Assembly: GCA_963921795.1 (NCBI GenBank)
Contig: OY997650.1
Location: 14,035,660 to 14,099,659, forward strand
DNA length: 64,000 nucleotides
Direction: 5' to 3'
Source: Nannobrachium achirus
Taxonomy: Eukaryota > Chordata > Actinopteri > Myctophiformes > Myctophidae
The stretch's first letter is position 1. Each line of letters starts with the position of its first letter. The notes under the pieces were generated by a model. The model was not told where the DNA came from. It did no database searches and saw only the letters and a program-made list of their open reading frames with translations. Both the position numbers and the translations under genes were made by a program. Shown piece by piece: positions 1-10,345 of this stretch.

Positions 1-268
1 GATGGAGGAAGAACTCATTGCGTTCACGTTATTTATTACAGGGCTCAATTCCTGACCAATGTTCCTGGGACTGTGGCTAGAATTGCGGGGCCAGGTGCTC
101 GGGTTGGCACAGTAGCAAAGTCCCTGCTCACCTACCCAACGAGGTTACTTGTGGGTTGGAATCCACTGCGGTGCATCAGGCTTTGTCTGGCGTCAATGCA
201 ATCACAGTTTGCCCATGTTCAGGGGAGAGAAGCCTGGCCGGGCGGGGAGGGTGATATTGGTCACTGCA
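1..268. other. unannotated flank
   Basis: Moderately GC-rich single-copy-looking sequence. I see no splice-flanked exon, repeat end or RNA gene. The overlapping open frames here have no recognisable domain. Confidence 0.5.
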
Positions 269-560
269 TGGTCATGCAGTAGCTCAGGGGTAGAGTGGCC
301 GCCATTAGAACACAAGAGGGTTCCCAAAGGGTTCCCAGTTCGATCCTGGGCTCCCCCAGAGTTGGTGTCAAAGAGTCTGTGAGCAAGACTCTGAACCCCT
401 TGTTGCTCCCGGTGAGCAGGTTGGTGCCTTGCATGGTTTCCTCCGCCATCGTTGTATGAACGTGTGAGTGAATGGGTGAATGTAATGCACAATCTCTGTA
501 AAGCGCCTTGGATAAACGAAAGGCCAGTAAACTTGAAAAGCCACTGAAATAACCCTGCAT
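269..560 (+). mobile_element. tRNA-derived SINE
   Basis: An A-box-like GTAGCTCAGGGGTAGAG (279-295) and a B-box-like AGTTCGATCCT (337-347) lie at the right spacing for an internal RNA polymerase III promoter. The body continues past the tRNA-like head into GAGCAGGTTGGTGCC and a tail GTAAAGCGCCTTGGATAA. The same body and tail recur at 20784-20945, which shows an interspersed repeat and not a tRNA gene. The AAAGCGC..TATATAAATGCA tail type is common at 3' ends of fish LINEs and the SINEs that borrow their machinery. Exact ends are uncertain, and I saw no target duplication. Confidence 0.75.
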
Positions 561-889
561 TGAGGGCCAATATCCCTGTAATGGATGTAGTTAATTTTGT
601 GTGGTCCTGGTTAATGGGAAGATGAAGCTATTATGGAGTCATTGTGATGTCACAGGGTCACCACGACGCTGTGCTGACCAAGCACTCATCTGATGCTCAC
701 TTTCTCTAAAGATAATGGACGAATGGATCCAGGAAGTCCTCTGGGGTTTTCATAGCGATGACAAAGAAGCTAAGGCTTTCCGTTGTTATTTATAGACCTT
801 TGATCTACGTTTTTTCTTTTTTTTTTTTGCATTAAGGTGGCCGAATAAGACCATTTTGTTTTACGCTTAACATCATATGTCAGCATCTC
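561..889. other. unannotated
   Basis: AT-rich sequence with a poly-T run near 819-830. Nothing else recognisable. Confidence 0.4.
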
Positions 890-1255
890 CCGTTAATACT
901 ACATTCAATACTCGTTTATCGTGATAAAAAAACTCACAATAATCTTATCATGGAGATTTGATTTATCGTGTTATCGTCCTCCTCCTTCATGCACTGGGAT
1001 CAATTCAGCTTTTATTTGCAGAGCTGCATATCCGGTACCACTTAAACCCTCTATAATTTGTAAAAGGTACAAGTTATAATATACGTATTTGATACAGCCT
1101 TTTTTCACTCTGTATCAAATGTCTTTTGCCAAAAAATAGCCGATCTACAAGCTCCCAACGCATCGTGTTGTGAGCGTGTAGTATGTGTGATAATATCGCA
1201 AATCGCGATTTCTTTTGTCACAATAATCGTGATATATACGTTAAGACCTGAGGCC
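890..1255. mobile_element. degraded hAT-like MITE, TAGGGATGGGACGAT family
   Basis: Internal sequence (GTTTATCGTGATAAAAAA, GGGATCAATTCA, TTTTATTTGC, CACAATAATCGTGA) matches the better preserved copies at 29936-30184 and 42759-43159. It carries one decayed copy of the GATCTACAAGCTC hairpin near 1140-1180. Outer ends are too eroded to set exact boundaries. Confidence 0.55.
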
Positions 1256-1515
1256 GATTCTACAAATGTTTTCTAATAGTATGCCTGTGAATCATTGTTA
1301 TATATTCGATGCACACTAGTCCATGATACAGCAATATCATCCCTCAAAAACCCTTGAACCGACAGTGATGTTTTGTGTTGGGCACAGCCACACTGTAAAA
1401 GTCCACAGTGATCATTTAACTCTGAGACTGTAAAATATAACCAAATGGACCTGTAAGGGTCCATTTTAGTAACAGGAGACACAACCTGTCCCTTGCAGAC
1501 ATCACATTGATGCTG

Positions 1516-1546
<31 letters not shown>

Positions 1547-1861
1547 CCCGTAGGACATTGTTTCAGGCTTTGGCTCAATGGTCTGTGACTGACAGCACCT
1601 TTTATACTGCAGCCTATTGAATGACATCACGTGCTAAGGCCAACTATGAGTGTGGCATAATTTAACTCCTATCCTGGAAGTTATAAAACACCACTGCTGT
1701 CCAAGTAACATTAATTAAAGAATTATTAAACCAAAACCATATAATGGTACAGCTCTGGCTCTTTTTCTATGAATTCAATCATCATAATGTCCTATGAATT
1801 CGCCGGATATGAGCTCTTATTTGTTTTGACGAGAAAGATCTACTTGTAAGTAGAAGAAATG
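1256..1861. other. unannotated, with poly-A run
   Basis: A poly-A run of about 27 nt lies at 1516-1542. A TTAACTCTGAGACTGTA segment at 1416 matches repeat ends also seen near 11864, 47536 and 49757. No gene seen. Confidence 0.45.
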
Positions 1862-2092
1862 CATCTTTTTGGTCTTGGGCCTTCCATGCTCTATGTCAAC
1901 AATAAGAACAAAATGTTACACTAGCCTCAAACGCACTTCATATAAAATATCGCCTCTGTCGGGTAGAACCCTCATTATGTCCAAAACTGTGTGTTTTAAG
2001 AATTCAAATTCAAAAGTAGCAGATCTACAAGCTCAAAACATGTCGCTTCTCTCCGCGTTTCATGCTTGTGGATCTGATACTTAATGATGCTT
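1862..2092. repeat. hairpin repeat, TGTCGGG-ended family
   Basis: It contains CTGTCGGGTAGAACCCTC and TATGTCCAAAACTGTGTG, and then a hairpin with arms AGCAGATCTACAAGCTC (2018 on) and GCTTGTGGATCTGATAC around a decayed GC-rich loop. Related copies lie at 4948-5150, 28735-28875, 39475-39748 and 43188-43432. Confidence 0.6.
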
Positions 2093-2429
2093 TTGTGTGA
2101 TGCTGTATTATGGTCGATGCATGCAAACTCTAGCCAACACCAACTCGGGACTCCTGGATCGCTGCCCTTCACAATCTCCTATCTAACATCAGGGTCTTGA
2201 GCTCTACACACTAGTGTTGTTGGCTAAACTGTCGCGCCGCAGTGCATCTACGTAGGTGGTGCGCTTCTTGCCCGTCCTGGCTTTACCCTGGGTTGGCTCC
2301 CATAGAGTCAATTTGCTTGCCTCTTGCTCTGGGTGCCCGACACAGTGCCCTGCCAGCCTCATCCCTCTCACTCTGACTTTGTCTGTGACCTGTGGACCGT
2401 ACAGACAGGTCCCCGTTGATCAAGTAGAA
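2093..2429. other. unannotated
   Basis: Non-repetitive to my eye; no coding or RNA signal supported. Confidence 0.4.
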
Positions 2430-2489
2430 AAAAAAAACACAAAAAGTTAAAATATGGAGATGAGAGGTTTCTGCCCGACAGCGACGATA
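2430..2489. repeat. terminal segment of TGTCGGG-ended repeat
   Basis: GGAGATGAGAGGTTTCTGCC followed by CGACAGCGACGATA is the inverted form of the TCGTCGCTGTCGGG end seen near 20990, 39700 and 43200. Only this end is clear here. Confidence 0.55.
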
Positions 2490-2497
2490 TACTACAG

Positions 2498-2943
2498 CAG
2501 GGGTCTTCAATGTTTTCAGGCCAAGCCAAGGACCCCTTAGTTGAGAGAGAGATGAAGCAGGGACCCCCCACAACCTGTACATAGATTCCATGTAGTTTCA
2601 TTGTTTGACAGCACAATCATCAGTGTATTTTGGATTCATGTCAATTTGTGTTTTCAGATATTTAACCACTTGAACCGTCAATACTTGGGACCTTTCACTC
2701 TGTACTTGGTCTGCTCTTTTTTCCCCTCTACACTAAAGCTCTTTGCCGAAAATAGCCGATCTACAAGCTAGTGAGCTTGTAGATCTGCTATCTTTGGCTA
2801 AAGTTCTCAGAATATGGATGCTAGGGTTCAAGTGGTTAATAAAAGGAGATAAAAAAGTTTTTATCACTCAAAAATTTGGAGGACCCCCTGTAGTAACACT
2901 GAGGACCCCCTAGGGGTCCCGGACCCCCTGTCGAAGACCCCTG
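2498..2943. mobile_element. hAT MITE, CAGGGGTCTTCAA family, 8-bp TSD
   Basis: Terminal inverted repeats are CAGGGGTCTTCAA and TCGAAGACCCCTG. A perfect 8-bp duplication TACTACAG flanks it (2490-2497 and 2944-2951). Inside is a TTAA-bounded sub-element (2662-2839) with ends TTAACCACTTGAACC and GGTTCAAGTGGTTAA. That sub-element in turn carries the short palindrome at 2756-2797. Related copies lie at 27557-28306, 47960-48358 and 59512-60150, with a fragment ending at 38408. No coding capacity. Confidence 0.9.
2662..2839. mobile_element. TTAA-flanked MITE nested in hAT
   Basis: TTAA at both edges and 15-bp inverted ends TTAACCACTTGAACC. TTAA duplication is characteristic of piggyBac and Kolobok elements. 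It holds a hairpin with almost no loop (GATCTACAAGCTAGTGAGCT core). The hAT copies at 47960 and 59512 contain the same insert, so it was captured before the hAT spread. Confidence 0.7.
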
Positions 2944-2951
2944 TACTACAG

Positions 2952-3600
2952 TATATCAACCACCAGCCGGTCCGAGCTACAGAATGACCCGTCTTCATGG
3001 CATGTGCCGTGCGTTCTCTGGTTGCTTGCTGATGACGGCGTTCCAATAAAGAGTGGCTGGCGAACGCCATGTCAGTCCATAATCTGACGGGCGAACATGT
3101 GCAGAGCCGGCAGAACGCTAGAGCATCTGGCCGCGGCTCAGCGACACGCTGGGACGCACATTACGGCGGGGATCACGTTATACCCAGGTGTCAAGCGCAG
3201 CAAATTGGTTGGACAGCATGTTGTGAAGAGGCGAGGCGAGGGGCTAAAGTGTTGGCGCGACGGAGGGACACCTGAGAAGGCTCGCTTGTGGCCCGATGCG
3301 TCAGCCACGCTTAGCAGCAAACAGGCGTGTGATCAAATGAGATTGCCTTGCCCCTGGTTCTGCCGCAGCAGTTAGTTAGCCGTCGCTCAATTACGCGCCG
3401 TGTTATGTCGATCAGTAAATCAATATGTGGCAGGCCAGTGGCTGCTTATTTGCTGTGACAAAGAGTTTCAAAGCATGTTTTTGTGGGGGTGCCTGTTCAA
3501 TGTGACATCATTTGACGGTCCCACTATGAACACAGACCTAGCGCTGGCCTTTGTTTCGCTTTTGCCTCCAAAGCAAAGCAAGAACGCTTGTCGGTAGAGA
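2952..3600. other. GC-richer unique sequence
   Basis: Distinctly CpG-richer than the surroundings, with no repeat end. Open frames run on both strands without recognisable domains. It could be a conserved non-coding element or old exon material; I cannot decide. Confidence 0.35.
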
Positions 3601-3657
3601 ATGTGGTGTATATGTTTGTATGTATGTATGCATATGTATGTGTGTGTGTGTGTGTGT
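3601..3657. repeat. TATG/GT simple repeat
   Basis: TGTATGTATGTATG runs into about nine GT units. Confidence 0.9.
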
Positions 3658-3775
3658 ACTTGTACTCCTATACTTGTAAGGGCCAAATGTCCCCACACGT
3701 ATAGTAGAATTGAAAAATAGATGTTGTGTGGACAAGAGAAATGATTGTTTTTATAGTTTTTAATTTCACAACTTT

Positions 3776-4050
3776 TCAAATCTACGAGCTCACAATGTGT
3801 CTCGTGGCGACACATTCTGAGCTTGTAGATCGGCTATTTTCAAATGGCCCGTAACGTATATAGGGCTGAAGTGGTTAATGTATTTTTTATAACTATACAA
3901 GTTCTCAAATAATTGTAGTGTGGATTAAAAGTACAATATTTGCCTCTGAGACGTAGTAGAGTAGAAGTAAAAGTATTGAAAATTCGAAATACTCCGGTAA
4001 AGTAAAACTACCTCAAAATTGTAAATAGGTACAGTACTTGAGTTACTTTC
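3776..4050. repeat. hairpin plus ACTCAAGTA-type repeat
   Basis: A hairpin at 3779-3832 has arms ATCTACGAGCTCACAATGTG and its near-complement. It is followed by GCTGAAGTGGTTAA (TTAA end) and then AAAGTACAATATTTGCCTCTG...GTACAGTACTTGAGTTACTT. The latter is a degraded repeat also present at 33755-33960 (inverted) and at 22580-22640. Confidence 0.6.

Positions 4051-4053
<3 letters not shown>

Positions 4054-4100
<47 letters not shown>
4054..4100. repeat. (GT)n microsatellite
   Basis: About 23 uninterrupted GT units. Confidence 0.97.
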
Positions 4101-4102
<2 letters not shown>

Positions 4103-4261
4103 AAAGTGAGAGTGATGTGTGCTCTCCTAGTTGGCTGGTTGTGTAGGGAGACCTGCTGATGTTCTCTGTGGAGACTAATCGACAGAAATAGACGGTCTCT
4201 TGTCTCTCACTGCTGTGAGCACAAATGTCTGGTGGCACAGAGTAGCTCAGAGCAACCGCTC

Positions 4262-4312
4262 TTCAAAACACACACACGCACACGCACACTCACACACACA
4301 CACACAGACACA
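4262..4312. repeat. (CA)n microsatellite, interrupted
   Basis: CA units interrupted by CG, CT and GA steps. Confidence 0.9.
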
Positions 4313-4571
4313 CAGTCAAATCCTCAGAATTCGTTTCAAGAGTGTGGAAATGTAAGCAAAAGGTCCGTTTGGATCTGCACACTCTCAGAGTTACGACTGG
4401 ATACATGGAATGCTGACGATTCTACTGTGGAACAACATTTTAGTCACGCTTTTTACACCATAGTTAGCTAAGATGCTAATGATGCCCATGTAGATTAGTG
4501 AAGTAATTACCTACGTTTGGACCTTTGCTGCTCCATAGTGTCCTCGATCGCTTGTCTTTGATAAGTGCTTG

Positions 4572-4660
4572 CTCACCAGCGTCGGCAGGTTAGCTACTCA
4601 CCAGCGTCGGCAGGTTAGCTACTCACCAGCGTCGGCAGGTTAGCTACTCACCAGCGTTAG
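4572..4660. repeat. 25-bp minisatellite, 3.6 copies
   Basis: The unit begins CTCACCAGCGTCGGCAGGTT and repeats exactly at 4572, 4597, 4622 and 4647 (last copy partial). Identical units suggest recent expansion. Confidence 0.95.
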
Positions 4661-4947
4661 TTTCACTGAAGGGTTAAGGTTAGGTTTAGGTGGTCGCACC
4701 ACTCGGCACCTCCAGGCGGTCCAAGCGAACAAAAAGGAGTGCTCCCTAGTCCCTAGCTCCGATTCAGCCATTCAGAAGAATCGAAAAAGTATCGAACCGT
4801 GACACCAAAATATCGAACCGAACTGAACCGTGAATTTTGCAAACCGTCTACCCTTAGTAGGTATGTGTTCTATTTTGCTAATTGGCCACCATTATTGTGA
4901 ATATGGTCCATCAGCCTGCTATGCTTGAATCCTGTGCCAATTTGAAA

Positions 4948-5150
4948 ATTGTCTTTGTCGGGTCGGATGGAAACCTCAGATTGACGAGGTCGAAACGTGT
5001 CGCTTTCACGCCGTGTTTCGAGCTTGTGGATCTGCTACTTTTGATGCTATTGTGTGACTATGTTATAAGATCAAATGGGGCATTTATTTGCGGAGAAAAC
5101 AACAACAAAAAGTTGGAATAGTCTGAGGTTTCTGCCCGACAGCGACGCTT
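4948..5150. repeat. hairpin repeat, TGTCGGG-ended family
   Basis: It opens with TTTGTCGGGTCGG, has a right hairpin arm GAGCTTGTGGATCTGCTAC at 5027-5045, and closes with GAGGTTTCTGCCCGACAGCG. The left arm is eroded. Confidence 0.6.
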
Positions 5151-6465
5151 TGCCCTTGGTTGGAAACCTAATGGCTTCGGTAAATTTTCCCCTCCTGGCA
5201 ATTTGAGAAATGCATGAAAGCCATTTCCGTCTCAGCAGTGCTGGGATAAGTGTTAGCGAAGGCAGGGAGACCCTTGTTTTATCAGACCTTGAACACCACT
5301 TAGAGCAGAATCCTGTGCACATCCCAGGCAGCTGCTGTTAGTTGTGTTCTGACTGCTCTGATAAAAAAGGGGAGAGCAGAGATCCTGCATTCCCCCTGCT
5401 CCGACCGTGTTATGTCTGTTCTAAGGTCAATTGCCTGGATATTGCATTTGAAATCCACTCAAAGTGACCTTTTCCACTTTCACTTTTCGCATAGTGACAC
5501 TAGTTGCGTTTCCATAAAGCTTATTTTTGAAAATAGGAAGCGAATTGTCAGAAATTCGAAAAAAAGAAAAGGCGAATTTAGCCTGTGTCCATCCACTGAG
5601 GAAATGCGATTCTTGGGAGAGAATCCGCGGGCCTGCACGCACAGTGCACAGATGGGATCGGGCTGATTTTTATTTTTTTATTTTTTTCAGACCGAACCCG
5701 AGACGTGTAGTATGCACTCTTAACCGAGTGAGACAGAAAAAGAGAAGTAAATATTCTGTGTGTGTCTGTTCCTGTTACAGGCTCCTTTTCAAACACACAT
5801 CATCTTTCGACGTTAAACCAGTGGATAGGGGTCATTTACAGTACTGCTTGTCCATTTTATTTGGTGACTGCAGTTTCGTAAGTTTGTAAAAAACCAACGT
5901 GGGGTGCAGCAGGGGATTGTGGGGTGCGGTGGTGGAGTGGAGTGCTGCTGTCAATGCGTGGGAAAACAATCTAATCATCAGGCCTGACCTCTCTGTTTGA
6001 TTGAGATTGCGGCCCATGTTGGCTGTTATCTAAGCCAAACGGCTGTGAGTAGGAGAGACAGAAGTGTCCAGGAGGACCCTGTTGAAACAGGGCCTGTGTG
6101 TTGAGTTGACAAGCCAACTGTTGAGAGCTATAAGAATAAAGCACTCCACAAAACACATCTAACCTCCAGTAGAGCTGTGTTAGCCTCTCAGCGAGTGGGG
6201 TGGCATGAAGGGGAGACAAGCCCATATCTCTATCTCTCTCTCTCTTTGTCCTCTGCAATATGTGTGTGTGGATGTGGAATACATCTCATGGCACGTGGTT
6301 ATAGGACTTTTTTATATGGCTTTTTTTTTGCGTTATCCTTTTAGCATCATGGTATAATCGTACCACTGTACTATTTGCAAACTGTTGATAAAGTATTCAA
6401 TCAATCAATCAGTCTTATAATCTCGAGTGTTTACTCTAGGTTTAAGGTGAATGTATTTCAGGCAT
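5151..6465. other. unannotated
   Basis: No gene supported. Contains short TC repeats near 6230-6245 and a LINE-like tail AGTATTCAATCAATCAATCA at 6391-6410. Confidence 0.4.
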
Positions 6466-6510
6466 TCCCATGCGTATTGTGTAATGACTCATTACACAAT
6501 ACGCATGGGA
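6466..6510. repeat. 45-nt near-perfect palindrome
   Basis: Two 22-bp perfect arms (left begins TCCCATGCGTATTGTGTAAT) are separated by a single C at 6488. The arm sequence is unrelated to the GATCTACAAGCTC hairpins. The length and the absence of mismatches point to a recent inverted duplication. Confidence 0.95.
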
Positions 6511-6536
6511 TAATGACCCTGTTATCATCCACCTAC

Positions 6537-6641
6537 ACACACGCGCACACGCACGCACGCACGCACGCACGCATGCACGCACGCACGCACGCACGCAGCC
6601 ACGCACGCACGCACACACACACACACACACACGCGCACACA
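6537..6641. repeat. (ACGC)n/(CA)n compound microsatellite
   Basis: GCAC/ACGC tetranucleotides with a few interruptions, ending in a CA tract. Confidence 0.95.
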
Positions 6642-6661
6642 ATCCATCACATACTGTAACT

Positions 6662-6740
6662 AGGGCTGTCACGATTATGACATTTTACATGACGATTAAT
6701 TGTCACACAAATAATTGCAATTTAATTGTATTTTTATAAC
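6662..6740. mobile_element. one end of hAT MITE, TAGGGCTGTCACGATT family
   Basis: TAGGGCTGTCACGATTATGA and the following 60 bases match the left end of the intact copy at 49254-49667. The opposite end is not clear. Confidence 0.65.
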
Positions 6741-6845
6741 TGAGTAAGCATGTTTGAGCTCTCACAGAAAATCTCCCTATACAGTACATTGATCTCCATA
6801 TCTGGGTACCAGGGGCCTCCATATAGGGGTAACTGGTCCGATATA

Positions 6846-7252
6846 CATCACTGGCCAGATGGCCAAGACATGGCGCGACCTCGCCCTTTATTTAGCTTTA
6901 GCTTTATCGCACAGCCTATACGTTGTAGCCCTCCTGGCCCCCAAACTGTGGAATAAACTCCCTGTTGCACTTATAACGGCAGACTCACTCCCTAGCTTTC
7001 GCCGTGGTCTGAGGACTCACCTCTTCAGACTCCACCTCGGCCCATTGCACTTGCAAGAGCACTTGCCTACCTTCAATGACCATACATGTAATTTGTCTAC
7101 CTATGCTTGGTCTACCTGTTTTTTCTTAGATTTCTATGCATTCGATGTATTCGTGTTGATGTATTGACGTATTACCTTGTATTGATGTTGATGTATTGAT
7201 TTATTACGTTATTGTACCGGCAAGTCGCTATGGATTAAGAGCGTCTGCCAAA
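6846..7252 (+). pseudogene. 3' fragment of an L2-like LINE ORF and tail
   Basis: The frame 6859-7167 encodes APKLWNKLPVAL followed by SFRRGLRTHLFRLH. This is the usual extreme C-terminus of L2/CR1-group reverse transcriptase proteins in fish. The sequence then ends in GCGTCTGCCAAATTAG, close to the common 3' tail of fish L2-like LINEs. Endonuclease and reverse transcriptase domains are absent, so this is a 5'-truncated dead copy. The ATG at 6859 is incidental. I infer the family from the protein motif, not from a search. Confidence 0.75.
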
Positions 7253-7735
7253 TTAGTGACCGACCGATAGACTTTTTTGTGATCCGATACGATACCGATT
7301 CTAGAGAGGGGGGCCATCACCGATACCGATATATATATAAAACAGGCCTTTTACTCTTAATATGTGGATTATGTAAAGATTTTGTATCAATATGATTATG
7401 AAAAGGTACACTGACGGTCATACTGCAGATTCATGTCTTTATTAAAGAGCCACAGTCCTCCAATCTGCAGTGCTCTAACTGGACTGGAGTCTCATTTCTC
7501 TCCAAAAGCCCTTGAATATGATGGAATATGATTACTGTGATTATGGTAAGCTCACATTTAATACCTCTCAAACCATACTTGGAACTTTCACTAGCCACTA
7601 AAAAAAGTTTTATCGGTCGCATATCGGTTATATCGGTCATATCGGTCATATATCGGTGCATATCGTCGCATATCGGTGCATATCGTTGCATATCGGTGCA
7701 TACCAAAAAGGTCATGTCGGTGGCCGATGGTCACT
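7253..7735. mobile_element. degraded DNA element rich in CGATA/ATCGG
   Basis: ACCGACCGATAGAC with GATACGATACCGATT stands at one side. A decayed array of CATATCGGT units (7617-7702) and GGTGGCCGATGGTCA stand at the other, in inverted sense. This resembles the CCGAT-rich hAT ends of fish, but I found no target duplication. Confidence 0.45.
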
Positions 7736-8189
7736 ATGCCAAATGCCTAAATTGTAATTGTAAAATTGTAGCCAGCTCTAAGCCCACATCTGACCGTCTG
7801 TCTCTTCCCTCCCCCACCGACAGGAGGCGCTGTCTGCTCCCCTAGCCCACCAGACGGTCAGGAGACAACATGGCCTACGGTCAGCAGCCCACTCCTCACT
7901 GTTCACCCAGCCGCCCACTGCCCTGTCTCCACAGGTCAGTTTGTGTTTACACATGTGTCTGTGTGTCTGTTTATCGCAATCACTGCACTGGATTACTGCA
8001 ATTGCCAAATTGCAGCACTTTGTAACACTACCAGACAATTATTCTAGTGCCTAGTGAGTGGGTAATCATTGATCCATGAATCATCAAAGAGAATATTTTA
8101 TTGTTGATGGACTTGTGAGGATGTCAATCGCTGTGAAAACATTCGTTATGCAATTAGATCTTTCGCCTACTAGTGCATGCATGAGTGGT
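7736..8189. other. unannotated
   Basis: No gene or repeat recognised. GACAGGAGGCGCTGTC at 7820 is a small inverted repeat. Confidence 0.4.
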
Positions 8190-8197
8190 TGTGTGGG

Positions 8198-8504
8198 CAG
8201 GGGCGTCACAAGGGGGGGAAAGTGGGACTGAGTTACTAGGGCCGAAGGTGGAGGGGGCCTTAATTATTTTATACTTTAACTATTGAAAAATAGCAGATAT
8301 ACAAGCTCACAGCGTGGCACCGAGTGCCGCGCTGCGATCTTTCAAAAACAGCAGATTTACAAGCTCGCAGTGAGCTTGTAGCCAAACCCTAACCCTAACC
8401 CTAACCCTAACCCTGTAGATCTGCTATTTATCAATAGTTAAAGCACAGAATGTGACTGAATCCTTGTACCCTCCCAGGGCCCAGAATTTGGTGCGACACC
8501 CCTG
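8198..8504. mobile_element. hAT MITE, CAGGGGCGTCACA family, 8-bp TSD
   Basis: Ends are CAGGGGCGTCACA and TGCGACACCCCTG. A perfect duplication TGTGTGGG lies at 8190-8197 and 8505-8512. It is in opposite orientation to the longer copies at 31284 and 46441. The interior holds two overlapping hairpin left arms (8290 and 8351). The second hairpin is split by telomeric repeats. Confidence 0.92.
8382..8414. repeat. interstitial telomeric repeat (CCCTAA)5
   Basis: About five CCCTAA hexamers on the + strand interrupt the right arm of a hairpin. Joining CTTGTAG (to 8381) to ATCTGC (from 8419) would restore the arm found elsewhere. GTAG is duplicated on both sides (8378-8381 and 8415-8418), as expected when a staggered break is filled in. 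Confidence 0.93.
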
Positions 8505-8512
8505 TGTGTGGG

Positions 8513-9088
8513 TGTGTGCACGTGCGTGTGTTTGTGTGTGTGTGCAGTCTGTGCACGCAGCATGTGTACATGCGTCTGTGTATCACACACTTTGAGTTGA
8601 GGGGAAAGGGAATATTTTTGTAGTTGCCGAACTTGTGATGTTGTCGGTGGCAGTTTAACATTGGATGTTTTTCTTTTTTTTTACCTCTACCATTCAGCTT
8701 CTGTCACTGTGCGTGTGCGTGGGGAGGAAGAGGGCTTATCTGTGGATTTTGCGGGAGTCGAGAAATTAGGCCTTCTTGTTCCAGACATCATTGATTTGAA
8801 GGCCGCCGGGAGCGCCGCAGTCTGCTGCTTTATTATAGGCTGGGCTGTGTGACGGGAGGTGCATGGAGACTCGGAGAGGGCATCTGAACGTCTATATATT
8901 GTATTAGTTGTTATTAGTATTGTTATTGTTATATCGACTACGGCGCGGCTCAGAAATACCATACCCTGTACAATCCTCAGCTGTGGGAGCACACACTGTA
9001 CATACAAACCTTACAGGTCTGTTTCATACCATTGTGTTCTCTCTGAGTTTAGAATTTAGACTTGGTGCACATCATTATGCATTATTAC
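8513..9088. other. unannotated, GT-rich start
   Basis: Interrupted GT repeats to about 8580. A moderately GC-rich stretch at 8700-8880 carries a short open frame but no identifiable domain or splice pair. Confidence 0.4.
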
Positions 9089-9447
9089 TTAAACCATTAT
9101 TTTATGCTTTTAACTATTAAAAAATAGCAGATATGAGTTTGTAGATCTGCTATTTTTGAAGAAAAATAAATAAATTTGTTTTTCTCAAACTTTTTCATCT
9201 CAAGGACCACTGGAATTATATGTATTTGGCCGCAGACCAAATACGTTGAAAATATGTTGTTCCAGGGACCCACAGATGCAAAGATTTGAGTTAAAAATGT
9301 TATATAAAAATAAATATGTTCAAAGATTTGCATAGATTTTCCGGATTGTTCAAAAATAGCAGATCCATAAGATCGCAGTGCGCTGTGAGTTTGTATATCT
9401 GCTATTTTTTAATAGCTAAAGCATAAAATAATGGTTGAAGTGGTTAA
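9089..9447. mobile_element. TTAA-flanked MITE with a hairpin in each arm
   Basis: TTAA at 9089-9092 and 9444-9447. The left part (CCATTATTTTATGCTTT) is mirrored on the right (AAAGCATAAAATAATGG). Each arm carries its own GCAGAT..ATCTGC hairpin (about 9124-9160 and 9352-9405). Between them lies a segment CTCAAACTTTTTCATCTC that also occurs in the hAT copies at 31284 and 46441. Same plan as 25890-26501. Confidence 0.75.
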
Positions 9448-9470
9448 AATCTAGAGTGATGTATTCGTTC

Positions 9471-9900
9471 TAGGGATGGTCCGATCAGGTTTTTTGGAAC
9501 CGATCACCGAGCACCGATCACAAAAGTTTGATCACCCGATACCGATCAATCACCGATCCGATCAAGTTATTATTTATATATTATTTATATTTTCTAAATG
9601 TTAATGTTTTAACTTTAATTAATTAATTCACTCATGAATTCATTTATATATTTGCCTTATAGTTATTTACCAGCATTACTATGTATTTATTATCATAGCA
9701 GTAACTAATTATTCCTTCAGCACTGTGGAAATCAATACCCCAAAATGGCCTCAAGTGGGCATACTGAACGGCTGGTTGATCGGATGCACCGATCGGATCG
9801 GATCGGTGAATTTACCTTTTGATCTAAACCACCGATTATCGCCGATCACGCTTTGATCGGCCCGATCCGATCCATTGCCGATTGATCGGTAACATCTCTA
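9471..9900. mobile_element. hAT MITE, TAGGGATGGTCCGATCA family, 8-bp TSD
   Basis: It starts TAGGGATGGTCCGATCAGG and ends ATCGGTAACATCTCTA. The duplication ATTCGTTC is perfect (9463-9470 and 9901-9908). Subterminal regions are packed with CGATCGG-type motifs on both sides, which could be transposase binding sites. No hairpin core and no coding capacity. Confidence 0.92.
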
Positions 9901-9908
9901 ATTCGTTC

Positions 9909-10276
9909 CGGGTGAAAATGGTTTTACACTCAGGATTTGACTATATTATGGGGGCAGATGGTCAGACGTGTCCTTTTTTGGTGCTCTCTCTCTCTGGTTC
10001 TTTCTTGTGATGAGGTTCTATTACCTCGGAGGCAGGATGGCCTCCCTGAATATTTCTCTGGTCGTTTGAACACAGGATCCATCTCCCAGAAGAAGAGGGA
10101 GACCATTATCACTGCACCGCTCCTCACAGTGGAGACGGGGTGCTGGTAGGGTTTATCCAATATGAGAGAGATGTAATGTAATGAACAATATGAAAAAAAA
10201 TCTATTTTCAGATACCGAAAGAACTTACCTTTATTGCATCTTAGCAAAGCCATCTGGCTTCCTCTCTTTCACTCTC

Positions 10277-10279
<3 letters not shown>
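9909..10279. other. unannotated
   Basis: No supported gene or repeat. Confidence 0.4.
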
Positions 10280-10340
<61 letters not shown>

Positions 10341-10345
10341 CTCTC
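10280..10345. repeat. (CT)n microsatellite
   Basis: About 25 CT units followed by an interrupted tail. Confidence 0.95.

Noticed and set aside
279..350. A functional tRNA gene
   Set aside because: A and B boxes are present, but the acceptor and anticodon stems do not fold cleanly. The sequence continues into a SINE body shared with 20784-20945.
4572..4660. CRISPR-like array
   Set aside because: Units are contiguous identical repeats with no spacers, in a vertebrate genome; a minisatellite.
8382..8414. Chromosome end or fusion point
   Set aside because: Only five hexamers, embedded in a hAT element with intact duplications on both sides; a local repair scar fits better.
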